From contig NZ_LFJC01000003.1 of the NCBI RefSeq assembly GCF_002776695.1, forward strand, positions 1,536,986 through 1,600,985: 64,000 bases of DNA. The letters run 5' to 3'. Below are positions 1 through 9,800 of the stretch, in pieces (position 1 is the first letter of the stretch; every line of letters starts with the position of its first letter). The stretch comes from Bradyrhizobium nitroreducens. Lineage in GTDB: Bacteria > Pseudomonadota > Alphaproteobacteria > Rhizobiales > Xanthobacteraceae. The position numbers and the translations under genes were made by a program. Below the pieces are notes generated by a model. The model saw only the letters and a program-made list of their open reading frames with translations. It had not been told where the DNA came from and searched no databases.

Positions 1-152
1 ACACTGCAGCGTGGTCGCGATGATGCCATCACCTCATCTCACATCGTCCGCATCTGCATGTCGTGATCGCTCGGCCGGGAACCGGTGGCGAACGGTCGAT
101 GTTCAGTCGATCAGTCGCAAAACAAAAATCAGCATAACGGGGCGATAGCCAT
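1..152. other. upstream intergenic stretch
   Basis: No gene is visible in these first bases. The last 40 bases before the exporter gene are A-rich and probably hold its promoter and ribosome binding site (GGGGCGATAGCC before the ATG), but no clear -35/-10 pair can be defended. Confidence 0.4.
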
Positions 153-1916
<1,764 letters not shown>

Positions 1917-1975
1917 ACCCACAGTCGCGTTCTCGAGTCGGTTGCGTTTCGAAAACAAGCGCAGGGAAGCAGCTC

Positions 1976-4180
1976 ATGTCGGCCGAAGCCGTAGCTCAAT
2001 TCGTCTCCGTGACACGGACCTCCGAACAGGTCGCGGAGCAGCCTTTCTACATTCCCATGACCGGGCCTGCCGCCCGACCGCGGCGGTCTCTCAAGCACGA
2101 CGACATGTTCATCGTGCTCGACAGCCATGGCGACATCGGTGCCTCCGCCGGCGGGCCGGACGGTCTGTTCCACCACGACACGCGCTATCTGGCGCGGCTG
2201 GAGCTCGTGCTCGACGATCTCCAGCCGCTGTTGCTCGGCTCCAATCTGCGCGACGACAATTCGGCGCTGACGGTTGACCTCACCAATCCCGACATCTACC
2301 GGCAGAACAGCCTCGTTCTGCAAAAGGACCTGCTGCACATCGTGCGCACCATTTTCCTGTGGCGTGGCACCGCGTATCAGCGCATCGGCGTGCAGAATCA
2401 CGGTGACCGGCGCACCAGCTTCGAGCTGACGCTGCTGTTCGACAACGACTTTGCCGACCTGTTCGAGGTTCGCGGCGAGCGCCGCCCGCGCCGCGGGGTG
2501 GGCACGAGCAAGCTGCTCGGGCCGACCGACGTGCTGTTCGAATATCGCGGTCTCGACGACGTCGAGCGCACCACGGGCCTGCATCTCGATCCGCGTCCGA
2601 CGCGACTGTCGGTCAATGCCGCGACCTGGCAGCTCGAGCTGGATCCGCATGAATCGAAATCGCTGTTCGTGGCCGTGTCCTGCAACCGCCCGATGGCGGA
2701 GAAGCCGGCGCGCTTCTTCCGGGGCCTGCTCGCCCATCGCCGCGAGATGCGCCAGTCCACCGTTGGCGCCGCCAGCATCGAGACCTCCAACAACATCTTC
2801 AACGAGGTGCTGTGCCAGGCCATGGCCGACCTCAACATGCTGATGACGGAGACGCCGCAGGGGCGTTATCCCTATGCCGGCATTCCCTGGTATTCGACGA
2901 CGTTCGGCCGCGACGGTCTGATCACCGCGCTCCAGATGCTGTGGGTCGATCCGCGGGTCGCCAAGGGCGTCCTGCGCCGGCTCGCGCATTTCCAGGCCCA
3001 GGCGACGGATCCGCTTGCCGATGCCGCGCCGGGCAAGATCCTGCATGAGATGCGCGGCGGAGAGATGGCGGCGCTGCGCGAGGTGCCATTCGCGCAATAT
3101 TACGGCAGCGTCGATTCGACCGCGCTGTTCGTGCTGCTCGCCGGAAGCTATTTCGAACGCACCGGCGACGAGAAGACCCTGATCGAGCTGTGGCCGGCGA
3201 TCGAGGCGGGGCTGGCCTGGATCGACGGTCCCGGCGATCCCGATCAGGACGGCTTCGTCGAATACCAGCGCGCGACCGAAAAGGGGCTGGCCAATCAGGG
3301 TTGGAAGGATTCGTATGACGCGATCTTCCACGCCGACGGCCAGCTCGCGGAAGGCAATATCGCACTCGCCGAAGTCCAGGGCTACGTCTACGCCGCCAAG
3401 CAGCTCGCTGCGCGTTGCGCCTTGCGGCTCGGCAAGCCGGACCGCGTGCGCAAGCTCGAGGCTGACGCCAGGGCGCTGGCCGAACGCTTCGAGAAGGCGT
3501 TCTGGTGTGAGGAGCTCGGCACCTATGCGCTCGCGCTCGACGGCAAGAAGCGGCCGTGCAAGGTGCGGACCTCGAACGCCGGTCAGGTCCTGTTCAGCGG
3601 TATGATCCGCGAGGACCGCGCCCGCCTCGTCGCCGCCGACCTGATGCGGCCGCATTTCTTCTCGGGCTGGGGTATCCGCACGGTCGCCGTCGGAGAGGTG
3701 CGCTACAACCCGATGTCCTATCATGACGGGTCGATCTGGCCGCACGACAACGCGCTGATCGCGCTCGGGCTCGCGCGCTATGGCCTCAAGCATTCGGTGG
3801 CGCACGTCTTCAAGGGACTGTTCGACGCGGCGACCTACATGGATCTGCGCCGGCTGCCCGAATTGTTCTGCGGCTTCCGGCGCGAGAAGCGGCGCGGCCC
3901 GACGCTCTATCCGGTCGCCTGCGCGCCGCAGGCCTGGGCCAGCGCGACGCCGTTCACGCTGCTGGAAGCGGCGCTCGGCCTCGAGTTCGACGTCGCACGC
4001 GGCGAGATTCGCCTGCGCAACCCGCACCTGCCGGCGTTCCTCAACGAGGTGATCCTGCGCGATCTGCGCCTCGGCGAATCCAGCGTCGATCTTCGCGTCA
4101 GCCGCCACGGCGACGACGTGGCGCTGGAGGTGTTGCGCACGCGCGGCCAGATCCAGGTCTCGATCGTGCTGGCGCGCTAG
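1976..4180 (+). CDS. amylo-alpha-1,6-glucosidase (glycogen debranching type)
   Basis: A 734-residue protein with the two-part layout of bacterial debranching-type glucosidases: an N-terminal beta-rich domain (about residues 30-230, the GDE_N_bis type) and a C-terminal alpha/alpha-toroid domain (about 270-700). Conserved stretches include IPWYSTTFGRDGLIT near residue 305 and YHDGSIWPHDNALIALGL near 580, typical of the catalytic barrel. Proteins of this type release glucose from alpha-1,6 branch points or act on related glucans. The ATG is preceded by AGGGAAG at a good distance. The gene runs straight into a secreted PRC-barrel gene 20 bases on. The physiological substrate (glycogen or another glucan) is inferred, not shown. 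Confidence 0.85.
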   Translation: MSAEAVAQFVSVTRTSEQVAEQPFYIPMTGPAARPRRSLKHDDMFIVLDSHGDIGASAGGPDGLFHHDTRYLARLELVLDDLQPLLLGSNLRDDNSALTVDLTNPDIYRQNSLVLQKDLLHIVRTIFLWRGTAYQRIGVQNHGDRRTSFELTLLFDNDFADLFEVRGERRPRRGVGTSKLLGPTDVLFEYRGLDDVERTTGLHLDPRPTRLSVNAATWQLELDPHESKSLFVAVSCNRPMAEKPARFFRGLLAHRREMRQSTVGAASIETSNNIFNEVLCQAMADLNMLMTETPQGRYPYAGIPWYSTTFGRDGLITALQMLWVDPRVAKGVLRRLAHFQAQATDPLADAAPGKILHEMRGGEMAALREVPFAQYYGSVDSTALFVLLAGSYFERTGDEKTLIELWPAIEAGLAWIDGPGDPDQDGFVEYQRATEKGLANQGWKDSYDAIFHADGQLAEGNIALAEVQGYVYAAKQLAARCALRLGKPDRVRKLEADARALAERFEKAFWCEELGTYALALDGKKRPCKVRTSNAGQVLFSGMIREDRARLVAADLMRPHFFSGWGIRTVAVGEVRYNPMSYHDGSIWPHDNALIALGLARYGLKHSVAHVFKGLFDAATYMDLRRLPELFCGFRREKRRGPTLYPVACAPQAWASATPFTLLEAALGLEFDVARGEIRLRNPHLPAFLNEVILRDLRLGESSVDLRVSRHGDDVALEVLRTRGQIQVSIVLAR

Positions 4181-4200
4181 CGGCGCGCAAGGAGGACGTC

Positions 4201-4722
4201 ATGCGTGGGATAGCAGCATTGATCCTTGGTACGGCCGTCGTCGCGAGCCTGGCGGTCGCGACCGTGCGTGCCGCGGACGAGCCGCCCGTAGGCCAGAGTG
4301 AGGCCAATGCGCCGGCGACGGCCCAGCCGCCGGCCTCGACCGTCGCCGTGACGCCGAAGGATGCCGCCCCGCCGCCGTCGGTGACCATCATCGGCGCGAG
4401 CGAGGCCCATGGCGTGCTAGGCCGCGACGTGCGCAGCGCAGCCGGCGAGGACATGGGCCGCATCGTCGACGTCATCGTCGATCGCACCGGCCATGTGCGC
4501 GCGGCGGCGATCGATTTCGGCGGGTTTCTCGGCGTTGGCAGCCGCAAGATCGTGGTGGACTGGAACGCACTGCGCTTCGGCAAGATCGCCAACAAGAAGG
4601 ACAGCATCACGCTGGAATTGACCAAGGCGCAGGTCGCGGCCGCGCCGGAATACAAGGAGGACACGCCGATCGTCGTGCTCGGTGCGTCCGGCAGCCTTCA
4701 ACCGCTGCAAGCGATCCAGTGA
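4201..4722 (+). CDS. secreted PRC-barrel domain protein
   Basis: A 173-residue protein with an N-terminal signal peptide (hydrophobic stretch to about residue 23, AADEP after it), an Ala/Pro-rich linker to about residue 65, then one PRC-barrel domain (about 75-150: LGRDVRSAAGEDMGRIVDVI ... DFGGFLGVGSRKIVVDW). PRC barrels are small protein- or RNA-binding beta barrels; periplasmic single-domain versions are common in Bradyrhizobium and mostly uncharacterised. AAGGAGG lies eight bases upstream of the ATG. It probably shares a transcript with the preceding glucosidase gene, but no functional link is evident. Confidence 0.8.
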   Translation: MRGIAALILGTAVVASLAVATVRAADEPPVGQSEANAPATAQPPASTVAVTPKDAAPPPSVTIIGASEAHGVLGRDVRSAAGEDMGRIVDVIVDRTGHVRAAAIDFGGFLGVGSRKIVVDWNALRFGKIANKKDSITLELTKAQVAAAPEYKEDTPIVVLGASGSLQPLQAIQ

Positions 4723-4745
4723 GGCGCAGGGAGGGATGACCGCCT

Positions 4746-6035
4746 GTGCTGTTGTCGAGGAAGCCCAACCGTGCAGATCGCGAAGGCCGCGTTGAACAGG
4801 ACAACGTCGCCGCGCCACCGGCCGCCGGCATTCCGGCGCCGTCGCGCCGGAGCTTGCGCGGTCTCGATTGGTTCATCTTCTTCCTCGCCGACGTGCAGAC
4901 CGGGTTCGGCCCCTTCATCGCGGTCTATCTGACCACGCAGAAATGGACCCAGGTCGAGATCGGTCTCGTGCTGTCGATCGGCGGCATCGTCGCCCTGATC
5001 GGGCAGATGCCGGGCGGCGCGATCATCGACGCCGCCAAATCGGAGCGTCTGGTCGCGGGGCTCGCGATCGCGACCATCGGGGCTTGCGCGCTGGCCTATG
5101 CCGCAATGCCGATCTTCCCGGTCGTGGTGGCCGCCGCTACCCTGCATGCGGCGGCGAGCTGTGTGCTCGGGCCGGCGATTGCGGCGATCAGCCTTGGCCT
5201 GGTCGGCCCGCTCGCGATCGGCGAGCGGCTCGGCCGCAACGCGCGCTTCGCCTCCCTCGGCAACGGCGTCGCGGCGGCCGTGATGGGCACCGCGGGATAT
5301 CTGTTGTCGAGCCGCTCGGTGTTCCTGGTCACTTTCCTGCTCGCGATCCCGACCCTGATCGCGCTCTCGTACATCCGCGAGAAGGAGGTCGACATCGCCC
5401 GCTGTCACGGCGAGATGCCGCGCGAATCGGCAGATCGCGGCGACACCAACATCTGGCATCTGATCCGGCAGCGTCCGCTCATCGTCTTCGCCCTCAGCGT
5501 TCTGCTGTTGCAGCTGGCGAACGCTTCCATGATGCCGCTGATGGCAAGCGCGGTGACGGCGCGGTCCGCCCAATGGGCGACGGTGCTCGTCGCCTTTTGC
5601 ATCGTGGTTCCCCAGGCGATCGTGGCCCTGCTGTCGCCGACGGTGGGGCGCAAGGCACAGCTCTGGGGCCGGCGGCCGCTGCTGCTGATCGGTTTCGGCG
5701 CGCTGGCGATTCGCGGTTTGTTGTTCGCGACCGTGCGCGACCCGTATCTCCTGGTGCTCGTGCAAGTGTTTGACGGCATTACCGCGGCGGTATTCGCGGT
5801 CATGATCCCGCTGATCGTCGCCGACGTCGCCTTCGGCAGCGGCCATTTCAACCTGGCGCAGGGCATTGTCGGCACCGCGACCGGCATCGGCGCGTCCCTG
5901 AGCACGGTGCTCGGCGGCTATGTCAGCGACAAGTTCGGCAACGCGACCGCCTTCATCGGGCTGTCCGGCGTTGCCGCGACCGGGCTGCTGCTGATTCTCT
6001 TGGTGATGCCGGAGACGCGGCGCACCGTGCGATAG
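4746..6035 (+). CDS. MFS transporter
   Basis: A 429-residue membrane protein with about 12 hydrophobic spans and no large soluble domain, the usual size for the major facilitator superfamily. The N-terminal ~45 residues are hydrophilic. The start is a GTG with GGGAGGG about ten bases upstream, 23 bases after the PRC-barrel gene, so one transcript is plausible. The spans around residues 95-155 and 280-340 carry the small-residue pattern of MFS helices. Substrate unknown; the overall look is that of a drug/metabolite efflux MFS. It converges on fixK2, with a hairpin terminator between them. Confidence 0.8.
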   Translation: MLLSRKPNRADREGRVEQDNVAAPPAAGIPAPSRRSLRGLDWFIFFLADVQTGFGPFIAVYLTTQKWTQVEIGLVLSIGGIVALIGQMPGGAIIDAAKSERLVAGLAIATIGACALAYAAMPIFPVVVAAATLHAAASCVLGPAIAAISLGLVGPLAIGERLGRNARFASLGNGVAAAVMGTAGYLLSSRSVFLVTFLLAIPTLIALSYIREKEVDIARCHGEMPRESADRGDTNIWHLIRQRPLIVFALSVLLLQLANASMMPLMASAVTARSAQWATVLVAFCIVVPQAIVALLSPTVGRKAQLWGRRPLLLIGFGALAIRGLLFATVRDPYLLVLVQVFDGITAAVFAVMIPLIVADVAFGSGHFNLAQGIVGTATGIGASLSTVLGGYVSDKFGNATAFIGLSGVAATGLLLILLVMPETRRTVR

Positions 6036-6048
6036 CCGCAAAGGAAAA

Positions 6049-6073
6049 GCCGGCCGAAGCGAGTTCGGCCGGC
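6049..6073 (-). terminator. fixK2 rho-independent terminator
   Basis: A perfect 10-base inverted repeat, GCCGGCCGAA / TTCGGCCGGC, with a 5-base loop. On the minus strand it is followed by TTTTCCTTT, as expected for a factor-independent terminator 22 bases after the fixK2 stop. On the plus strand it lacks a T run, so it serves fixK2 better than the converging MFS gene. Confidence 0.8.
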
Positions 6074-6095
6074 CAAGTCACGGGGGAGAAACCGA

Positions 6096-6794
6096 TCAGG
6101 CGTCGAGATGCTGCAGGCGCTGGCGATTGCGCAGCACGATCTGGCGGGCGCCGGAGAAACCGAGAATGCCCTGGGCGTGAAGCTGCGACAGCGCGCGCGA
6201 CACGGTTTCGAGCGTGAGGCCGAGATAGTCGCCGATGTCGCGTCGGCACATCGGCAGGGCCATCATGCCGGCAACGGCGAGGCGACGGTCCATTTCGAGC
6301 AGGAAGGTCGCAACGCGCTCCATCGCGGTCTTGCGACCCAGCAGCAGCATGTGGTCCTCGGCGTGGCGAAGCTCGCCGGCCGTCATGGCCCAGAGCTTGC
6401 GGGCAACCTGGACGTCGGTGGCTGCCGCCTTCTCAAGGCTGGCGCGCTTCACGAGGCGCACGGTGGTGTCGATGATCGCTTCGGCAGCAAGACGGTGCGC
6501 GGGACCAGATTCGAGGCCGAACACGTCGCCGGGAAGATGGAAGGCGCCGATCTGGCGGCGGCCGTCGGACAGGAGCTTGTAGCTGCTGACCGCGCCGGTG
6601 ACGACCTGGTAGACATATTCGGCCGGCTCGTCCTCGCCGTAGATCTCCTCGTCCTTGCGGTAGGAGAATTCCGTGGCGACCAGGCCCACATGGCCGGTGA
6701 TGGCGCCGAACTGGTCGGCGACGGGATGGGCGGGAGCAATCTTGCCAACGATCTGGGTGTTGATCGCTTGGGTGTTGAGTGTCTGGGTGAGCAT
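6096..6794 (-). CDS. fixK2: FixK2, Crp/Fnr-family regulator of the microaerobic regulon
   Basis: A 232-residue CRP/FNR regulator: cyclic-nucleotide-type beta roll (about residues 30-125), long helix, and C-terminal helix-turn-helix (CRRDIGDYLGLTLETVSRAL, about 183-202). It lacks the FNR cysteines. With the start at the internal ATG (a GGAG sits nine bases upstream of it, but directly abuts the first ATG at 6803), the single cysteine before the recognition helices is residue 183, the redox-sensitive Cys183 known for B. japonicum FixK2. In that organism FixJ activates fixK2, and FixK2 activates fixNOQP, fixGHIS and other targets; FixK-type boxes precede those genes here. Confidence 0.95.
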   Translation of the reverse strand: MLTQTLNTQAINTQIVGKIAPAHPVADQFGAITGHVGLVATEFSYRKDEEIYGEDEPAEYVYQVVTGAVSSYKLLSDGRRQIGAFHLPGDVFGLESGPAHRLAAEAIIDTTVRLVKRASLEKAAATDVQVARKLWAMTAGELRHAEDHMLLLGRKTAMERVATFLLEMDRRLAVAGMMALPMCRRDIGDYLGLTLETVSRALSQLHAQGILGFSGARQIVLRNRQRLQHLDA

Positions 6795-6863
6795 CTGCGC
6801 CATCTCCGTTGTGATGGCGCTTTGGTACGCGGTATCCGGGGCTTCGAAAATTTAGAGCGATAT

Positions 6864-6886
6864 CTTAAGGGGGTTGCCTTACGTAG
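6864..6886 (-). promoter_or_regulatory. putative FixJ-binding dyad in the fixK2 promoter
   Basis: On the minus strand the stretch reads CTACGTAAGGCAACCCCCTTA, containing TAAGG-N6-CCTTA (6866-6881) preceded by ACGTAAG. It lies about 75-90 bases upstream of the chosen fixK2 start. In B. japonicum phosphorylated FixJ activates fixK2 from an upstream site of roughly this type. The assignment rests on position and symmetry only. Confidence 0.45.
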
Positions 6887-6978
6887 AATTCCGGAGGTCG
6901 GACCCCGATCCGCACCCGTTCGGCCGCGCGGGCAAGTGCATCCCGCGATATTCAAAAAAAGCTAGATCAAACAGAGGA

Positions 6979-7392
6979 TTAGTTGGAGCGATCCTGGATC
7001 GCCCTGCGGATGCGCTTGACCAGATTCTCGTCAAGAAGGGGCTTCAAGACCACGTCCTTGACGCCAACCGCCGCAGCCCGGGCCGAAATGTTCTCGTCCG
7101 GATAGCCGGTGATCAAGATTACGGGCGTGCTGCCATAGGTCTCGCGCAGGCGGCCGGCCAGATCGATGCCGTTGATGTCAGGCATCTTGTAGTCGATGAC
7201 GTAGCAATCCGCCCCGTGCGCGCTGCCCGCATTGAGCAGCGCGGTGCCGCTCCTGAAAGTCCGCACGGCAAAGCCGTCGGTTTCCAGCAGGAACCGCAGA
7301 GAGCCCAGAACGGCGGCATCATCATCGACCACATAGACGGTGGGGAGCGCTGACGATGGCGGCCGCTCAATATGTGAACTGACCTCAATCAT
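6979..7392 (-). CDS. receiver-only response regulator between fixJ and fixK2
   Basis: A 137-residue protein that is nearly all one CheY-like receiver domain: acidic pocket VDDD at residues 22-25, phospho-acceptor Asp67 in VIDYKMPD, conserved Thr near 95 (LITGYPD) and Lys near 117 (VLKPL). There is no output domain, so it cannot bind DNA itself. It corresponds in position to bll2758 of B. japonicum. A FixK-type box lies just upstream, suggesting FixK2 control. No Shine-Dalgarno sequence precedes the ATG and an in-frame stop lies four codons upstream. A role as phosphate sink or feedback modulator of FixL/FixJ is a hypothesis. Confidence 0.85.
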   Translation of the reverse strand: MIEVSSHIERPPSSALPTVYVVDDDAAVLGSLRFLLETDGFAVRTFRSGTALLNAGSAHGADCYVIDYKMPDINGIDLAGRLRETYGSTPVILITGYPDENISARAAAVGVKDVVLKPLLDENLVKRIRRAIQDRSN

Positions 7393-7425
7393 ACTGCATG
7401 GCTAGCATGGCGCCGGAATGCGGCC

Positions 7426-7439
7426 TTGACTTGCCTCAA
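7426..7439 (-). promoter_or_regulatory. FixK-type box upstream of the receiver gene
   Basis: TTGACTTGCCTCAA matches TTGA-N6-TCAA exactly. Its centre is 40.5 bases from the A of the receiver gene's ATG, whereas the boxes before fixN and fixG sit about 64 bases from their starts. With standard class II geometry the transcript would begin at or next to the start codon. Confidence 0.65.
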
Positions 7440-7464
7440 TCCGGCCTGCCTCAGTTGACCAGCC

Positions 7465-8082
7465 TCAGTCGTTGAGCATGCCGGCGCGCATCGCCAGCCG
7501 GACCAGCTCCGACAGGCTGTTGGCCTGCATCTTGGTCATGACGTTGGCCCGGTAGACCTCGATGGTGCGCGGGCTGATGTCGTATTCGCGGGCGATCAGC
7601 TTGTTCGACAGGCCCGCGATCAGCCCTTCCATGACCTGGCGCTCCCGGGGGCTCAAGGAGGCCACGCGGGCGGTGATGTCCTGCGCGACGGCTTCGTTCT
7701 TGGCGGCGGGCTCTGCCTGGCGGATCGCCGACTCGATCATCGCGGTGAGACGGTCGTCATCGAACGGCTTTTCCAGGAAATCGACCGCCCCGAGCTTCAT
7801 CGCCTCGACCGCGAGCGGCACGTCGCCATGACCGGTCATGATCAGGATCGGGAATGTGCTTTGCTGCGCCTTCATCCGCTTCAGGAGCTCGATCCCGTCG
7901 AGGCCGGGCATGCGCACGTCGGAGACGACGCAGCCGAAGCCGAGGCCGGGCAGGGCATCGAGAAAGGCGAGTGCGTCATCGAACAGCGTGACGCCAAATC
8001 CGGCGGACTCCAGCAGGAAATTGAGCGAATCGCGCATCGCTGCGTCGTCGTCGATGACGTAGACATGTCCCTTGGTCGCCAT
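7465..8082 (-). CDS. fixJ: FixJ, response regulator of oxygen control
   Basis: A 205-residue two-domain regulator: receiver (residues 1-125, acidic pocket IDDD at 10-13, phospho-acceptor Asp55 in VVSDVRMPG, Lys near 104 in FLEKPFDD) and a C-terminal LuxR/FixJ-type helix-turn-helix (about 140-200: LSPRERQVMEGLIAGLSNK ... ISPRTIEVYRANVMTKM). It is phosphorylated by FixL when oxygen is low and then activates fixK2. It starts three bases after the fixL stop, so the two are one operon. Length and key residues match B. japonicum FixJ. Confidence 0.97.
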   Translation of the reverse strand: MATKGHVYVIDDDAAMRDSLNFLLESAGFGVTLFDDALAFLDALPGLGFGCVVSDVRMPGLDGIELLKRMKAQQSTFPILIMTGHGDVPLAVEAMKLGAVDFLEKPFDDDRLTAMIESAIRQAEPAAKNEAVAQDITARVASLSPRERQVMEGLIAGLSNKLIAREYDISPRTIEVYRANVMTKMQANSLSELVRLAMRAGMLND

Positions 8083-8085
8083 GAA

Positions 8086-9603
8086 TCAGCTTTCGTCGGT
8101 TGCCGGCAGGGTGAAGCGGAATGTCGCGCCGCCCGATGCATTGTTCTCGGCCCACATGCGGCCGCCGTGTGCCTCGATGATCGAGCGGCTGATGGAGAGC
8201 CCAACGCCCATGCCGGTGTCTTTGGTGGTGAAGAAGGTCTGGAACAGGTTTGGAATGACGTCGTCCCGGAAGCCGGTGCCGGAGTCGGAAACCTCCACCT
8301 CGATCATGCCGTCGCCGACGCGGGTGTTGGCGACGACGAGCTCGCGCCGCGGCGACTGCGCCATCGCCTCCAACGCGTTGCGGAACAGATTGACCAGCAC
8401 CTGCTGAATCTGCACCCGGTCGGCAAGGACGAGATCGGCGTCCGGATCGAGGCTGAAGCGGAGCTGCACGTTCTGCTCGCGTGCGCCGGCGAGCCCGAGC
8501 GCGCCGGCCTCCTCGATCAGCTTGGACAGGCTCTCGACCCGCTTCTCCGATTCGCCGCGAGAGACGAAGTCGCGCAGGCGTCGGATGATCTGGCCGGCGC
8601 GCAAGGCCTGCTCCGCCGCGCGGTCCAGCGCGCTTTCGACCTTCGGTGAGTTGGGATCGCTGCTCCCGGCGAGCAGGCGCCGCGATCCCTTCATGTAATT
8701 GCTGATCGCCGCCAGCGGCTGGTTGAGCTCGTGGGCGAGCGCGGAGGCCATTTCGCCCATCGCGGTCAGCCGCGAGACGTGGACGAGCTCGGCCTGCAAT
8801 TCCTGCAGCCGGGCCTGGGTCTGCTGGTGCTCGGTGAGGTCGCGGACGAAGCCCGTGAAATAGGGCTCGCCGCCGGATTCCATCTCGCCGATCGACAGGT
8901 GCATTGGAAAGGTCGTGCCGTCGCGGCGCTTGCCGGTCACGATGCGGCCGATGCCGATGATGTGCGGATCGTTTGTGGTGCGGTAACGGGCGATGTAGTC
9001 GTCGTGGCGGCTGCGATCGGGCTCCGGCATCAGGATGCTGACGTTCTGGCCGATCGCCTCGTGCTCCAACCAGCCGAACAGGCGCTCCGCGGCCGTGCTG
9101 AAGAGCTGCATGATGCCGTGACCGTCGATCACGATCATGGCGTCGGGAATGGTGTGGAGAATGGAGCGGAGGTGGGTTTCGCGGGTGCGCAGCGCCTCCT
9201 CGACCTGCTTTTCCTCGTCGACGTCGAGAAAGATGCCGCTGAGATGACGGGCCGCGCCGGCTTCGTCCCGAATGACCCCGGCCCGGGCGCGGATCCACTG
9301 CCCGTTGCCGGAGGCATTCGCCACCCTGAAAGACACGTCGAAGCTGCCGCCGCGCTCGGAGACGCGCTTGATTGCGCTCTCGACCCGCTCCCTGTCCGCG
9401 GGCTGAAGCCGCGACAGGAAGAGCTCGTAGGTCGCTGGCTGATCCCGCTCGATCCCGAGCAGAGCCCTGGTGGTGTCGGACCAGTCCAATGCCCGTGTCG
9501 CGAGGTCGAGATCCCAGGTGCCGACGCCAAACCCTTCGATCCGAACGCGAAAACGTTCGCCCCGACCATCGTCGTGCAAGTGCGTTACGCGGGTCGGCGA
9601 CAA
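8086..9603 (-). CDS. fixL: FixL, haem-based oxygen-sensing histidine kinase
   Basis: A 505-residue soluble sensor kinase: first PAS domain (about 20-135), haem-binding PAS domain (about 140-255), DHp and HATPase domains (about 265-505). With the TTG start at 9603 (GGAG seven bases upstream) the haem-ligand histidine is His200 (DRSRHDDYI), the distal-pocket arginine Arg220 (IGIGRIV) and the autophosphorylation site His291 (ALAHELNQPL), identical to the B. japonicum FixL numbering. Oxygen binding to the haem turns the kinase off; under microaerobiosis it phosphorylates FixJ. There are no membrane spans, as in the Bradyrhizobium version. Confidence 0.97.
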   Translation of the reverse strand: MSPTRVTHLHDDGRGERFRVRIEGFGVGTWDLDLATRALDWSDTTRALLGIERDQPATYELFLSRLQPADRERVESAIKRVSERGGSFDVSFRVANASGNGQWIRARAGVIRDEAGAARHLSGIFLDVDEEKQVEEALRTRETHLRSILHTIPDAMIVIDGHGIMQLFSTAAERLFGWLEHEAIGQNVSILMPEPDRSRHDDYIARYRTTNDPHIIGIGRIVTGKRRDGTTFPMHLSIGEMESGGEPYFTGFVRDLTEHQQTQARLQELQAELVHVSRLTAMGEMASALAHELNQPLAAISNYMKGSRRLLAGSSDPNSPKVESALDRAAEQALRAGQIIRRLRDFVSRGESEKRVESLSKLIEEAGALGLAGAREQNVQLRFSLDPDADLVLADRVQIQQVLVNLFRNALEAMAQSPRRELVVANTRVGDGMIEVEVSDSGTGFRDDVIPNLFQTFFTTKDTGMGVGLSISRSIIEAHGGRMWAENNASGGATFRFTLPATDES

Positions 9604-9729
9604 GTGATGCTCCTATTCTGATGCGGCGGCTCCGGACGCGGTTACCGCTCCCTAATGTCGCTCAAGGCGGGGTCGGTGGCAAGTTCCGTCGCTTGCGGAT
9701 TGACGGCAGGCCGGGCGCCGGCGGCCTCC

Positions 9730-9743
9730 TTGATCTATCTCAT
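9730..9743 (+). promoter_or_regulatory. degenerate FixK-type box upstream of the usp-CBS pair
   Basis: TTGATCTATCTCAT matches TTGA-N6-TCAA at seven of eight defined positions. Its centre lies 64.5 bases before the usp ATG, nearly the same distance as the boxes of fixN (63.5) and fixG (65.5). A TAGATT hexamer at 9765-9770 is suitably placed for a -10 element. The shared spacing raises confidence above what the match alone gives. Confidence 0.5.
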
Positions 9744-9800
9744 CTCCAAGTGCGGAGGCCGGCGTAGATTTCATCAAGGTTTCTGCACTGGAGAATTCCG

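Noticed and set aside
6930..6978. FixK-type box in the fixK2 upstream region around TTTGATCTAGC
   Set aside because: Only one half-site fits; the other half does not match TCAA at the right distance.
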